DNA from: Lingula anatina
Lineage: Eukaryota; Brachiopoda; Lingulata; Lingulida; Lingulidae
Direction of reading: 5' to 3'
NCBI RefSeq assembly: GCF_001039355.2
Contig: NW_019773624.1
Coordinates: 43,967-69,290 of the forward strand
DNA: 25,324 nucleotides
Position numbers and translations under genes: made by a program. The first letter of the stretch is position 1; every line of letters begins with the position of its first letter. The notes beneath the pieces were generated by a model. That model searched no databases. It had not been told where the DNA came from and worked only from the letters and a program-made list of their open reading frames with translations. Below are positions 1-16,450 of the stretch, one piece after another.

Positions 1-6030
<6,030 letters not shown>

Positions 6031-6460
6031 CTGAATGTAAAGAGACTTCTCATTGGATGTTCATGTGAAATCTGAATGAAAACTGTGTCATGATTGGTTC
6101 CATCCAACAAACTGCTATTTTGGTGGTGTTCTTTTGTTAAAAAGGGATTTCATGGGATGTTTTTTGTGATATCTATATGAAAATTGGGTTAAGATTGGTT
6201 CCAACACTTTCTTTTTGTATTGTAAGAAGGCATTTCATTGGAGGTTCGTATACGTTGATGGGTGTATTATTGGGCTTTTCAGACAGTATGAAAAATAATC
6301 AGATTATCTTCATGGTCATAGAACTTTATATGTAAAACAGCCAGAGAATGCAGTTTAAATAAGAAACAAAAGTATATTTGTTTTTACGTGCTCATTTCAA
6401 ACCAGATTGCCTTATATTTACAGGTAGAAAAAAAAAATAAAGGACCAAATATTTTTAAAG
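6031..6460 (+). other. Probable Rab6 3' UTR with polyadenylation signal
   Basis: The sequence after the Rab6 TAG is non-coding. An AATAAA hexamer at 6436-6441, just after an A run, is the first good polyadenylation signal downstream of the stop, so the UTR may be about 420 nt. Within it, CATTGGATGT (6051), CATGGGATGT (6151) and a similar block near 6235 head related segments, two of them spaced exactly 100 bp and each containing GATTGGTTCCA. Transcript end not verified. Confidence 0.5.
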
Positions 6461-7318
6461 TTATTTACCTTGTGCAGAAGCGCTTATTCTGGTAAATTAC
6501 CACTTGATGGTACTTGCAATAGAAAAGAGGCAGTTTTTTTCAGTGATACGCTTCCTATATATCAAGTATTTAAATCTCTCCAGCTCACTGGTGGCATTTC
6601 ATAATGTCACTCTATTTATTTTTCATTAGAAAGTTTATTTTGAGTGCTTCTAGGAAATACGTTAGATGTTAAAATAACAACTTGGCATATCCCTGAAGTA
6701 TGTTCACATCTTGTGGTATATAATCTTTAAATAACATGAAAAGTAACATGACGATTCTTAAATAATATGAAAAGTAAATGTCAGAAAAGGAAATCCGTTT
6801 CTGATAGGGTTCATATCTATATAAAAATTATTTCACAGTATTTATTGATTGTAATATAGCATACCCACTGTTGGGAATGTGTCATTAATGTGTTTGGCAG
6901 AGGTTATGTCACGCCAGCTGCAAGCTGTTCTGAGGGTTTTTTGGGGAGAAGAAGAGGGGGAACCATTTTTGGGGTTGTTCAATATGTAAATATCGTGTAT
7001 AGAGGATGCATTTAACGAAAAAATTGTTTTTTTATATGAAACTTCAAAGAGATTTACCAAATGTCCATAATTAGTGATATAGATAGGTATGATAAAGTAG
7101 AATGACGAGTTGAGTCTGGAAGAAAATACAGCACAGAAGTAGGCTGGTAAAAAAAAGAACCGCCTTTGGTGTTATGCTTTGTAAAATAACTGAAGCTGAG
7201 CATATTTGCATTATCTGTAACATCCTGCCACCCTTGTGATAATTTTTTTTCTCAATTAATAGACTAATTTTGCTTGCATTATCTCTTCCCCACACATGAC
7301 GAATGCAAAACACGGCAG

Positions 7319-7463
7319 TGACGCCATCTTTTATTGGCTGACATTGCGTTTCGTTTGGTGCCAACGCAGTGACCTAGATCTCAATGTGGGTCGTTTCAAT
7401 CTAGGTCATCGCAATGACCTCGAACTAATCTGGGTTATGATTGGGTTATGAAAGATGGCGTTA
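7319..7463. mobile_element. Possible 145-bp inverted-repeat (MITE-like) element
   Basis: The 16-bp arm at 7319-7334 (core ACGCCATCTTT) and the arm at 7448-7463 are reverse complements with two mismatches. Inside, TGACCTAGAT (7370-7379) pairs with ATCTAGGTCA (7399-7408), and TTGGTGCCAA near 7355-7364 is itself palindromic. No convincing target-site duplication is visible, so a transposon origin is an inference; it could be a chance or regulatory inverted repeat. Confidence 0.35.
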
Positions 7464-8484
7464 CCAGATCCTCGCCATTCCCTGTTGCTCTTCAGATACT
7501 TGGTATGGAAAATAAGATGGATCTTGGTTTATACTTACTGCACAGATTTGGTTTTTGGACATGTAAACCTCGAAGATATTATAAGGTGCTTGTAAACTTT
7601 GAAGTCATACTTGTATGTAGTGGAAATAAAACGTCATAATATTTGCTTGACCGTCTTTCTTTTTCTTCTGAGTTAATGATTTTGCATGTGTGTCGATTTT
7701 CGTCCTTATTTTGTACCCTACCGGATGTAAGTGTAAAAAGGAATGAAAAATATGAATGAGCATCGCATGTTTTGAAAGACGTGACTTACTGTGACCCTTT
7801 ACCTTTTATGATCCCCTTTTCTGAATAATTGGAATAGCGAGGAATAACAGCCACCATCCTTTACTTTAATTTCACAATTTATAGTGTTCCGTAGAACGTT
7901 GCCTCTCTCAAAGTTTAATTATTTAAATAAAACCTTTATGAAACTGGGAAAATTGAAAGTGAGTATATCCTCTCTTAATGGCTTTCGTTACTCCAAACTT
8001 GGCTGAAGTATGAGGCTTTATTCATTTACTAATTTATTTATTTTCAGAATTTTAAGTTACAAGAATCGGTGAAACGAACTTTTTCGAGGGGGGACTTGTT
8101 TTGCCTTTATTTTTTCCTTTTTCCAAAAGAAGCTTTGCAAATTTCCTTAACCCTATCTCTCAGCCCCAATTGAGCTAAAATCTCCAGAACCAACGGAACT
8201 GGACCAAGAGGGAGGCTGTTCCTGCTGATGTAAACCCACATATGATTGGATGATTGCTACATTTACCCTAATTGGTGGAGACATTTGACTCTAAATAAAA
8301 TTGATTGGATCGAAAAATCACAAAAAAAGTCATCAATAACACTGATTGGCCAGCATGAAACATTACTGTAACCAATGAGATGGCCCGTACTATACTGTTT
8401 CCATGGTAATGTTAGTCTGTGGCTTAATATCGCTGTAGACGAATTGGTGTTCTGTATGACACTGGACTTCAAGACTGTTGATAT

Positions 8485-8784
8485 ATGTAACGCTACATTC
8501 ACACGGATCACCAGTTGAGGTGATCCGGTTCCAGATCCGGTATTTTTCAAATATAATTATGTTACTATTCATGATGCTCTACAAGTAAGCGCACTTTGGC
8601 ACGTTCCGTTAAGACCAAGAAAACTGATTGCAATCATTCATGCGTTGATTCCTGTAGCCTATACTGTGGATGCTGAGTACAGAATGCAATCAGTTTTCTT
8701 TCGTCGCTGTGTGTGTCTGCACGGCAGAGGATCGGAACTGAAGCTCAACAGGTTCGACCCGTGTGAACGAAGCCAAAGATGTAA
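8485..8784. mobile_element. Foldback (MITE-like) element, about 290 bp
   Basis: GCTACATTCACACGGATC (8492-8509) pairs with the reverse complement of GACCCGTGTGAACGAAGC (8756-8773) with three mismatches. Further in, AAGAAAACTGATTGCA (8617-8632) pairs perfectly with 8685-8700. The arms therefore fold on each other, although the left arm is about 50 bp longer than the right. ATGTAA lies outside both ends (8485-8490 and 8779-8784) and may be a target duplication. No transposase is present, so the element would be non-autonomous. Confidence 0.5.
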
Positions 8785-11570
8785 GAAATGTCAAAGCTTG
8801 GCAGGATCTCAAAGATTCCCAGTATATTAGTGTAAATACAGATATAGTTCTCTTAAGTATAGCTTTTCTACATTGTATAGCAAGGGCGTGATACCAAACG
8901 TGGAACTATATCTGTGTATGGATCCAACGTTAATTAGCAAATAGTTCGTGTGTTAGGTTTGTAGCAAATGTTAGTTTTCCTTCATCTTCTTCCTACATGT
9001 ACAAGAGACATGGCCAGATAGGCTTGGAAAAAGCTCTGAATTATTTGAGATTACACTTATGTCCATATAATATAGTTACAGCTATTGCCGCCAACGATAG
9101 AAATGATAGGCAATTGTTACAGATGTCAAATCTAGTTATTACAAAGCGTAATGTCGAAATGCGCACCCTTAAGGTGTGACAGTTTAACTGAACAGTATAT
9201 ATATATATATATATATTTATGCGACAAAATGGAAATGGACTGGGAGAACCAGACGAATCAATTATTCCCAAGGCCACGCCCCTAACCCCACGTGGTCAGA
9301 ACACCCCCAGCTGGTACTCAGAACCAGAGGCCAGCTTTGGGATGAAGTCAAGTTCATACATAAATTCTTGATCACCTTTACATCATGCTAAAAAAACTGC
9401 TGTTAATACATTGATGCTGTACTCTAGACTATTGCATAGCAGCAAAATTAATTCAACAGCGTTTGTTTATTTTTATTTATTTTTTTTATTTATTATTAAA
9501 GCGAGTAGCTTCTTTAGATTTTGAACCAAAAAATGTCACCTTTACCCCCCCCCCCCTCCCTTTCAAAAAAGAAAAAACAAATGTTCGAGCGACGATTTTT
9601 TTATCCAGTGTTAGTTAAATTTTATTAGCTCGATTCGTGTAAATTATGTTAATGTTGAATACATGTCTCAAATACAGACACGGTAAATATCATTTAAAAC
9701 GTAATTTAAGGCATGTATATGTGTACCCTTTGAAACATTTCATTGACATTACAGCGGAGCTAAAGTGGGTTCACACTGGCAGGAACAGAATAGACGCAGA
9801 AGCGATTTGCTCGACAATCTTTTTCATATCACAAGATAAGAAAAGTCATCCACAAAGCAAGGGATAACCTAATCTAAACGCTTCCTACCGTCGCCTAAGC
9901 TCAAAAACTTAACTTAAAGGCGTTTTGTAAAACAAACCAGCACCCGTTCCGTTGATCTGTGGTGTTAACAGCTTTAAGTCTGGCGTTGGTGTAATATTTG
10001 AGTAATAATGGTCCTCTTCCAGACATAGATGTATCGATTTTTATTATCATAGCACGATTCATGTTACCCAGCTGCGTCTGGGCAAAGATCGTTTGCTGCT
10101 TTACAAGGTTTGGTTTTATCGAAAGAATTTGGATCGTTGATTTAAAGTCTGAGGTTTATTGTTTAATTTTAGCTGAGATTTATTAACAGAATTCCATTTT
10201 AAGTGCAGTTTTCCAAAAAGCAAGGTATATGTTGTGTGTAAGATTAAATTAATGGGTCTTAGAGTTTGGGCAAACAAAAGCCCCGTCGAAAAAGACCCGG
10301 AGAAAGAAAAGGATGCAACCACAGAGTGAAAAAACTGCGATCGAATTTATTGACCGTCAACCCCCCGAGTACTCAATTTCATAGTTTTGCTTATAAAACC
10401 ATATAGTTAATAAGAAGTCTGTTGCAATTTTATGGATTAATTTGTTTAAGCAATTCACATTGGCTTGCCATTTTGTTTTCAGAAAACATTTGCCTAGATT
10501 TAAAGATTGTCAAAATATTTCACCTCTCGTCACAGCCCAGAAGCCGGGTGTGCTCCCTACCACCCCCACCCCCTCCAGTTCCCTGCCCTCACTCGCCCAA
10601 TGTTCTATTCTGTTCTGTTAGGGAACAGCTCAAGACACATTCATTAAACGCAGATGAAGAAGTAATGTTCTGTAGATGGGTTCCCAAGAAAAACCACTAT
10701 GTTGTATTGTGTCATTGTTTTGAGAAATAATAAATATAAGTTGCTGGTCTTTAGTTTGTTTGTTTGTTTTTTATCAGCGGTGGTCATGTAAACTTAAAAA
10801 AAAAAAAGAACGAGGGTTCACTTTCAGCATCTGCCACTGAGTGTCGCTACGTGCTGGTAAGTACCATACAGTGTCGCCACCTGACGGAAAGTGTCCCTCA
10901 GTGACGCGTGATTAAAGCACAACAGCTGCCCAGGAGCCGATATCACAGGAGGGTCTAACATGGAAAGCTGATCTTTGCCCCTTGGATCTTCTTGGCCATA
11001 GACTGCGGACATTTCTGAAAATTATTATAGTGTTAGGCCTACAGACTTTTCTCCCATGCAGACTGATTAAAGTCCCTTATATTGTCGAGTTGCCAGAACG
11101 CTAGCCCTGCGATGTTCTTTCCTATGGAATTTCTTTTTTTACAGAAATGCATTCATTATTGGCCATATTAGTAAAATCAGCTCGGTTGTTTCTTCCGAAA
11201 CGGTGAGCGTTAGGCCCCCTATTTATATGATAATAGAAAAAACGGGAAAGTCCACAGATATATTTCGTTTGGTGCTGTAAGCGTGTTACTTGCATACAAG
11301 ATCAAAACGGTCGTAAAAATACATAATTAAAAAGCTGCAAAATCAGTCCATTTCTGGTAAAATTGGTCCATTGTTTCTTCTTGATGTAACAAAAAGCATA
11401 GGCCTACAGATGGGTCCTCTTGTTTCTGCAGCAAAATGCATGGTAACGGATTTGAGGTTAAAATACTGCACAGTGGAAAGCTATGCGCAAATATAAAAGC
11501 AATCAAAATGTTCATAGCCGTATTCAGCAACAAAGCTCTCCATTTCGTCGAAAATTAATCATACAAGTAC

Positions 11571-11744
11571 AAATTGCATGAAAACGTGAAAAACGTTTAT
11601 TTAATTTCGTCTCACCAGGGGCGCTGCCGGCAGCTTTTGTTTACAATAGCGCAAAGCATTGTGGTATACCGCAACTCGCGATTCCTAGTGTTGAGACTTG
11701 TATCTACGTTTCAAGTTGATTATTTGCCTATATCATTGTTAAAG
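11571..11744 (+). other. Possible non-coding first exon / promoter area of the gene at 12210
   Basis: CpG dinucleotides become more frequent around 11540-11700 and 11860-11900. A strong splice donor, AAAG|GTAGGT, sits at 11744/11745 and could join the acceptor at 12200. The frame across this stretch is open and in phase with the next exon but has no ATG, which fits a 5' UTR. The exon start is unknown and the call is an inference from the donor alone. Confidence 0.3.
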
Positions 11745-12209
11745 GTAGGTATTATTAAAGCATATTCATATAATTTAAGTACAGCTTCTTCTCTGTACGA
11801 AATATTGAGGCTTAATAGTACCGAAAATTCATGGGAAATTGTTTAATCGTAGTCTGTCGAAATTTTCCGTCGCCATGCAGCCGCGTCAGTGTGCGACTTC
11901 TTCTTGGTTGCATTTCTTCGTGAATTTACAAGATTTTAACTAAATAATGATCATATCTATCTTACTCAAAGCAGTATGAATATAACACGAATCAATTATC
12001 ATAACGCTAAAACGGAACGAATTGCTGTGGGCAGCATGAAAAGTAGTCGATTTCAGTTCGAAGATGTGCATGTTTGGACCAAAGAATAAATTGTATGAAA
12101 ATGTTAAGATTTAATGGTATTTAATGGTGTATTGCAGTGTGATTGTTCGAAAACATATTCTGTGGTAAAATAAATCGTTTGATTTTTTTTTTCCTTGCAG
12201 ATTCTTGTA

Positions 12210-12808
12210 ATGCCCGAGTCAGGTAGAGATCGAGACCGTCGCCATAGGCGACATGTGTCCAAACAGGACGACATTTGGACTTTGTAAGTCGACAATAGTG
12301 ACATTCTAAGCACGATTCACATTTTTGTTATTGGTGTAGAGATAGTTTATACAGTTTCATACAAGGTACCATAGCTATCAAGTGTTTATAGTACATGTAT
12401 ATATGAAACATTGTTTATTAATCGGTCCATCCTTTTTATAACAAAATTTTTTAAAAAATGTTATATAAAATCAATGCCTTTGAGTCATGTGGAATTGATT
12501 AATAACCATTTTACATTTTGTCTTGATTCCTGGCAGGCTTCCTTACATTGTACCAGAAGAGCACATCTCTTTCATTGCTGACATGAAGAAAGAGTTTGAA
12601 AACTGTGCGAAAAAAGGTAAAAATAAACAATGACACACGCACACACACACACATACTGTTCAACAAATTCACATCTTTTCTGTTTAAATTTCTTTGCTCT
12701 CTTTAGTACTTTGCTTTGTCTATTTTCAAATCCTGCTTACTTGCTTTCGTTTCTTTTAAAAAAATCACTTCCCACTGTTCTTTACCCTTCTGTGCATTGC
12801 TCTTTTTC

Positions 12809-12847
<39 letters not shown>

Positions 12848-15780
12848 TGTTTATTTACTTATTTATTTAGCCTTTCTGTTTGTCATTTTCTGTTCTTTCT
12901 GTTACTTTCGCACCAAAACAGACCAAACAGTGTCAAGCACTAAGCTGCCAGAGGTAGCAAAATTCCCTCAGCTTACAGGAAAACCAGCAGCTAATAACAC
13001 TGCTTCATACACCAAAACTCCTTTTCCTGTGAGTGGATTAACTGGGAATATTCTTTACAGTAGTATTATTGTGGATTGGTTTATAGAATTTAAACAAAAA
13101 TACAATTTTAACTCTAATTCAATAAAGATAGAAATAAAAAGATAGCCACTGAAATTCAGTTTAAAAAAAAAGAAAAAAGAGAACATTTGTTCCATTTAAA
13201 GAGAATTTATGATAAGGTGTTGTTAAGGTGCCATTTTTAATTGGCCATTATTAATATTTGCATGTTGTTCACGTTAACAGGATACCCATGGACCTGAAGT
13301 TAAATGGAAAGGTGGTCATCAAATTGCCACTGTGACCTATCAGAAGGGAACTGCTGCCGCAGAGGTCATCCACCTCAAATCAAGGATTCCAGGGCAAAGT
13401 ATGTGGAAAGATGTATCTATATATACCATATTGGTTTAACAGCATGTTCCATTCTTCTGTTTGAAGAACATTGTTGATGTGGAGCCTTAATTTTTTCTTA
13501 GGGTGTGTTTAAAATGAAACTATAGTTCAATGTAGAACAATTTAACTCTGCGTGAACGCTCCCTGAATGCAAACATTTTGACAGAATAACACTTCTCCCT
13601 CTGGCATTACAGAGTAGTAGAACAGGGGCTGTAGCAACAGTCTGAAGGTTCAACACATGCAAAGCTGGCATTCATACTAGTTGTATCAGAGTCAGTTAAC
13701 CTGATTGTATTCAGCCAGAGTCCCTGAGGGTTCAATTGGAACAACCTAGTGCAACAGTTTCTTTGTGAACACCATCTTAGTTTGAGGAAACACCAATTTC
13801 ATTTTTATTCTTCTCATCCAGGCAACCCCTTGATCAAAGCTGGTTTCACCCCAGTCAATGCCCCTACTGGTACCACTTCAGTGGTAAGAATTTCCCCATC
13901 AAACCACATGGGATGTTTCATTTGTAGATTTAGCTCATCCTTTTTTAACTTAAATGTTTGCAATTTGTTAAACGTATGTACAGGGTTAGTAATCTAATGC
14001 AGTCATTCCTTTTGGTGAAAAAATTCTAATAATTTGTGATAGTTTACAGTTGTATTTTCTTTCAACAATAAAATAAAGTAGAAGAATATAAGAACAAAAA
14101 CATATAATAGAAGAAGAAGAAAAACTAAATTTAAAACTGAGAAATCCACACTTTCCTCAGGGCCTGCACCTGCCACACCCCCCTGCAGGCAGACCAGCAC
14201 ATGGTCAGAGACACACTCCACTGAGAAGAGCCAGTATGCCTCAAACAAGGCTTCCTGAACCAGCACCAATTATCTTGAGTGGACATGGCTATGTGGCAAC
14301 ATCACTGATTCAGATGGGGTAATTACTTGTGTACTGGTTGTAAACCACACTTCAAGAAGTCTGCCATTAATGTCTGAGTTATTCACACAAGTTTTGGTTT
14401 CTTATGATAATCTATTATTAGCAATGCTTATAAGGCTTAGGTTATCATCTGATGATCATAATGGTTATTATCAAAGTCAGAAAGGGTACTTGCTTGCATA
14501 TCACTAAATTTGTCAACCCACATATTCTAAGGGTAAGGTTTTAACATGAGTTTTGTTTCCTCTGGTTATCTTTGGAGACAGAAATGTAACAAGAGGGAAT
14601 GGAGACAGGTTGTACTGTATTCTTTATTCTTTCTTGAATCAACAATCAAACTAAAAGGAAAACAAATAACAATAATAAATAAATAATATATCATAAAGCA
14701 ATCTCATCAAACCAAATTTACATATTATTACACAATTTCCAAACACTTTTTATGAAAGGCAGCCAATTCCTCATTAACACAAAGCTACATATTTGTCATT
14801 TCATAAATTTTACAGCTTGATTTTGATAGCACATCCAGTTAGCTGTACTCACGACTAAACCCATTAGGAGCATGAATATCCAGCAAAGCAATTATACATT
14901 GTCAAAACATAAACTTACCATTTACTCCCTATTTCTTCAATAAGTTGGCTATGTACACTCAGTCTCATTCACTTTAGTGTTAAAACCTAAATGAAATTAA
15001 GTGCAATAAAAATGGTGCTGTAGAATAAGCCACTTTCCCTAGTGCACTTACTAGTAGCAACTACAGTACATTCTGTAATTTTAAACATACACTTTTAATG
15101 TAACAATAAAGTGTGAACAACATAACTTTTAAACAATAACAAAAATGGCATATGCTTACTTTTTGGCTATCTTCTAAGATCTCCTAAGCTAAGGTCATGC
15201 CTGTTTCACTACTTTCAAATGTCTGCCAAATTCAGCACAGAAAATGCTAGCAGGTCACATGGACCACTTCTCACTTATGCAAATCATAAGTGGACAGACA
15301 GACTGAGATTGTGCTAGTTGTGCTTCTAGTACTGCCGGTGCAATCACTGCAACTACAATCTTTTATCATTGACTTCCCTTAAGCCCCCTTTACACTGGAC
15401 GGCTTCCTTTCTGCGTCCAGCAGTACGGCCCTATTTGAGAGTTAAAAAATTATAATACTTTACGTGCCGACAACTGGCCGATCATTGAGCATTCATTCTG
15501 ATACAAAATCAATGCTCGTGCCTCCTTATTAAGACCACAGCGATGTCAAATTTCCTGGTCGCAGAAAGGACGCAGAAAGGACGCCGTCCAGTGTAAAGGG
15601 GGTATTAGCATTGCTGTCTTGTCCCAAATTTCTTAGGTCAAATCCTTTCAGGGAAGCACGATTTCTTTCCGAGTTCATAAATGTGCACTCTTATTTAATT
15701 TCAGAAACTTTATCCCCGCCCCTCCTCCTACTGCCAAACTGCCCCCCCCTGAGCCAGAGTCCACTACCAACCATGACTAA
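12210..15780 (+). CDS. Unrecognised basic, proline-rich protein, seven coding exons
   Basis: Exons are 12201-12283 (ATG at 12210), 12537-12616, 12922-13028, 13281-13398, 13822-13883, 14161-14318 and 15705 onward. All borders are GT-AG and every phase matches, giving 224 residues to the TAA at 15778-15780. The ATG is the first in its exon, which follows a long pyrimidine tract. Residues 6-15 are a basic Arg/Asp/His cluster. Next comes a likely helix (DMKKEFENC), then a Lys/Gly/Val-rich stretch with HQIATVTYQKGTAAAEVIHL, then a Pro/Arg-rich part with LRRASMPQTR, a possible basophilic-kinase site. No signal peptide or membrane segment is seen. I do not recognise the family. The reading frame probably should continue beyond 15780 (see the next entry). 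The gene structure is well supported; the function is unknown. Confidence 0.8.
12810..12847 (+). repeat. TTA trinucleotide microsatellite in intron
   Basis: About twelve ATT/TTA triplets lie 75 bp upstream of the acceptor for exon 3 of the gene starting at 12210. The long leucine/isoleucine-rich open frame over this region is an artefact of the repeat and pyrimidine tract. Confidence 0.95.
14319..15704 (+). other. Last intron of the gene at 12210, 1.4 kb
   Basis: The intron runs from donor GG|GTAATT to acceptor TTTAATTTCAG. It is AT-rich without coding-like frames and contains one MITE (15382-15604), listed separately. Confidence 0.75.
15382..15604. mobile_element. 223-bp MITE with ~36-bp terminal inverted repeats and TTA target duplication
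   Basis: The left end carries CCCCCTTTACACTGGACGGC followed by a TCCTTTCTGCGTCC block. The right end is its reverse complement with about three mismatches over 36 bp. The right end also holds an extra copy of the AGAAAGGACGC segment. TTA flanks both sides (15379-15381 and 15605-15607). A 3-bp TTA duplication with such ends fits the PIF/Harbinger class. There is no transposase, so it is non-autonomous. The family name is an inference; the inverted repeats are directly visible. Confidence 0.75.
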
Positions 15781-15976
15781 GGACAAGGCTGAGGATCTCA
15801 AACTTCCAGCCATTGATATACATGGCCAGGGCCTAACAGCTAAACCTCGTGCCAGCAAGAGGAATGGAGGTGTTGAGCATTTGGTCACAACTGTTAAGAG
15901 CCATCCTCTCAGACAGATCAGGCGCCAGACCAAAAGCAGATGCCAGGTCAAAGACAATGCTCACAGCAACAACTAA
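15750..15976 (+). CDS. Out-of-frame continuation of the same gene's last exon
   Basis: After the run of eight C at 15742-15749, a different frame looks coding down to TAA at 15974-15976. It includes SPLPTMTKDKAEDLKLPAID and a Lys/Arg-rich tail. Codons are well mixed and free of stops for about 75 codons, unlike a 3' UTR. With one C fewer, the exon would read continuously and the protein would be about 289 residues. As given, the upstream frame instead ends at 15780. It may be a sequencing or assembly indel, a length polymorphism, or a real shortened C-terminus with an old coding tail. An internal ATG at 15773 exists, but independent initiation seems unlikely. Confidence 0.6.
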
Positions 15977-16450
15977 AAGACACGTGTAGTGTGTTTGCCT
16001 TTCTGCAAATGCCATCCAGTAGAGAAGCAGTGTATATGGTTTTCTTTTTCTTCATCCTAAAGTATATCATTCTATTTGCTTCCTCATAACCAAAATTCAG
16101 AAATTCAAAAACTTCAGGGTATTAATATTTGCTCAGTTGTGACTTATAAATTCACCGCTTATTTACCATGTACTCAGTTGTGCTACAATAGTGAGTCAGT
16201 TATTCTAGTTATTTTACTCTGTGATATCACATCAGCAAATCAGCAAAATATAGGGTATTTATATTCTGTGTAAGACAAACAGTTCATATATTATATTTTA
16301 CACTCACATGCTACAGAATTCCACTTTGGTTTGTTTCATTGGTTATAATTGGTCTAGATCTGTTAAGTTTGAGAGTTTTAGAACAATAGCTTTTCAATCA
16401 AATTACATTTTGTTATGCCCAAAAGATAAATTAATACTACGCACTATTTT
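15977..16450 (+). other. Non-coding stretch, possible 3' UTR then spacer
   Basis: AT-rich sequence after the last stop of the middle gene. No AATAAA is seen near the stop, so the transcript end is unclear. Short open frames lack coding character. Confidence 0.5.

Larger units (their letters stand above)
6461..11570. other. Intergenic region, no gene recognised
   Basis: Open frames here are short, and many overlap each other in different frames or strands. None shows recognisable protein sequence or a matched set of splice signals. The region holds two inverted-repeat elements (listed separately), an AT dinucleotide run near 9197-9216, a run of ten C near 9546 and a short C-rich patch near 10550-10590. 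A small motif cluster at 10841-10900 repeats GTGTC(G/C)C three times at 30- and 20-bp spacing. I see nothing else to support. Confidence 0.6.

Noticed and set aside
9766-9805. TTCACACTGGCAGGAACAG with GACGCAGAAGCG, similar to a MITE end
   Set aside because: No matching inverted partner found within 1.5 kb and the resemblance to the element at 15382 is limited.
11574-11846. 90-codon frame in phase with the first coding exon at 12201
   Set aside because: It has no in-frame ATG, so it cannot supply the protein start; kept only as a possible 5' UTR.
12630-13145. 171-codon plus-strand frame rich in Leu, Ile and Phe
   Set aside because: It runs through a pyrimidine tract, a TTA repeat and a splice acceptor. 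Only 12922-13028 is a real exon.
14003-14269. 88-codon minus-strand frame over an exon of the middle gene
   Set aside because: Antisense shadow of exon 14161-14318, with a low-complexity Leu/Phe run from AT-rich intron sequence.
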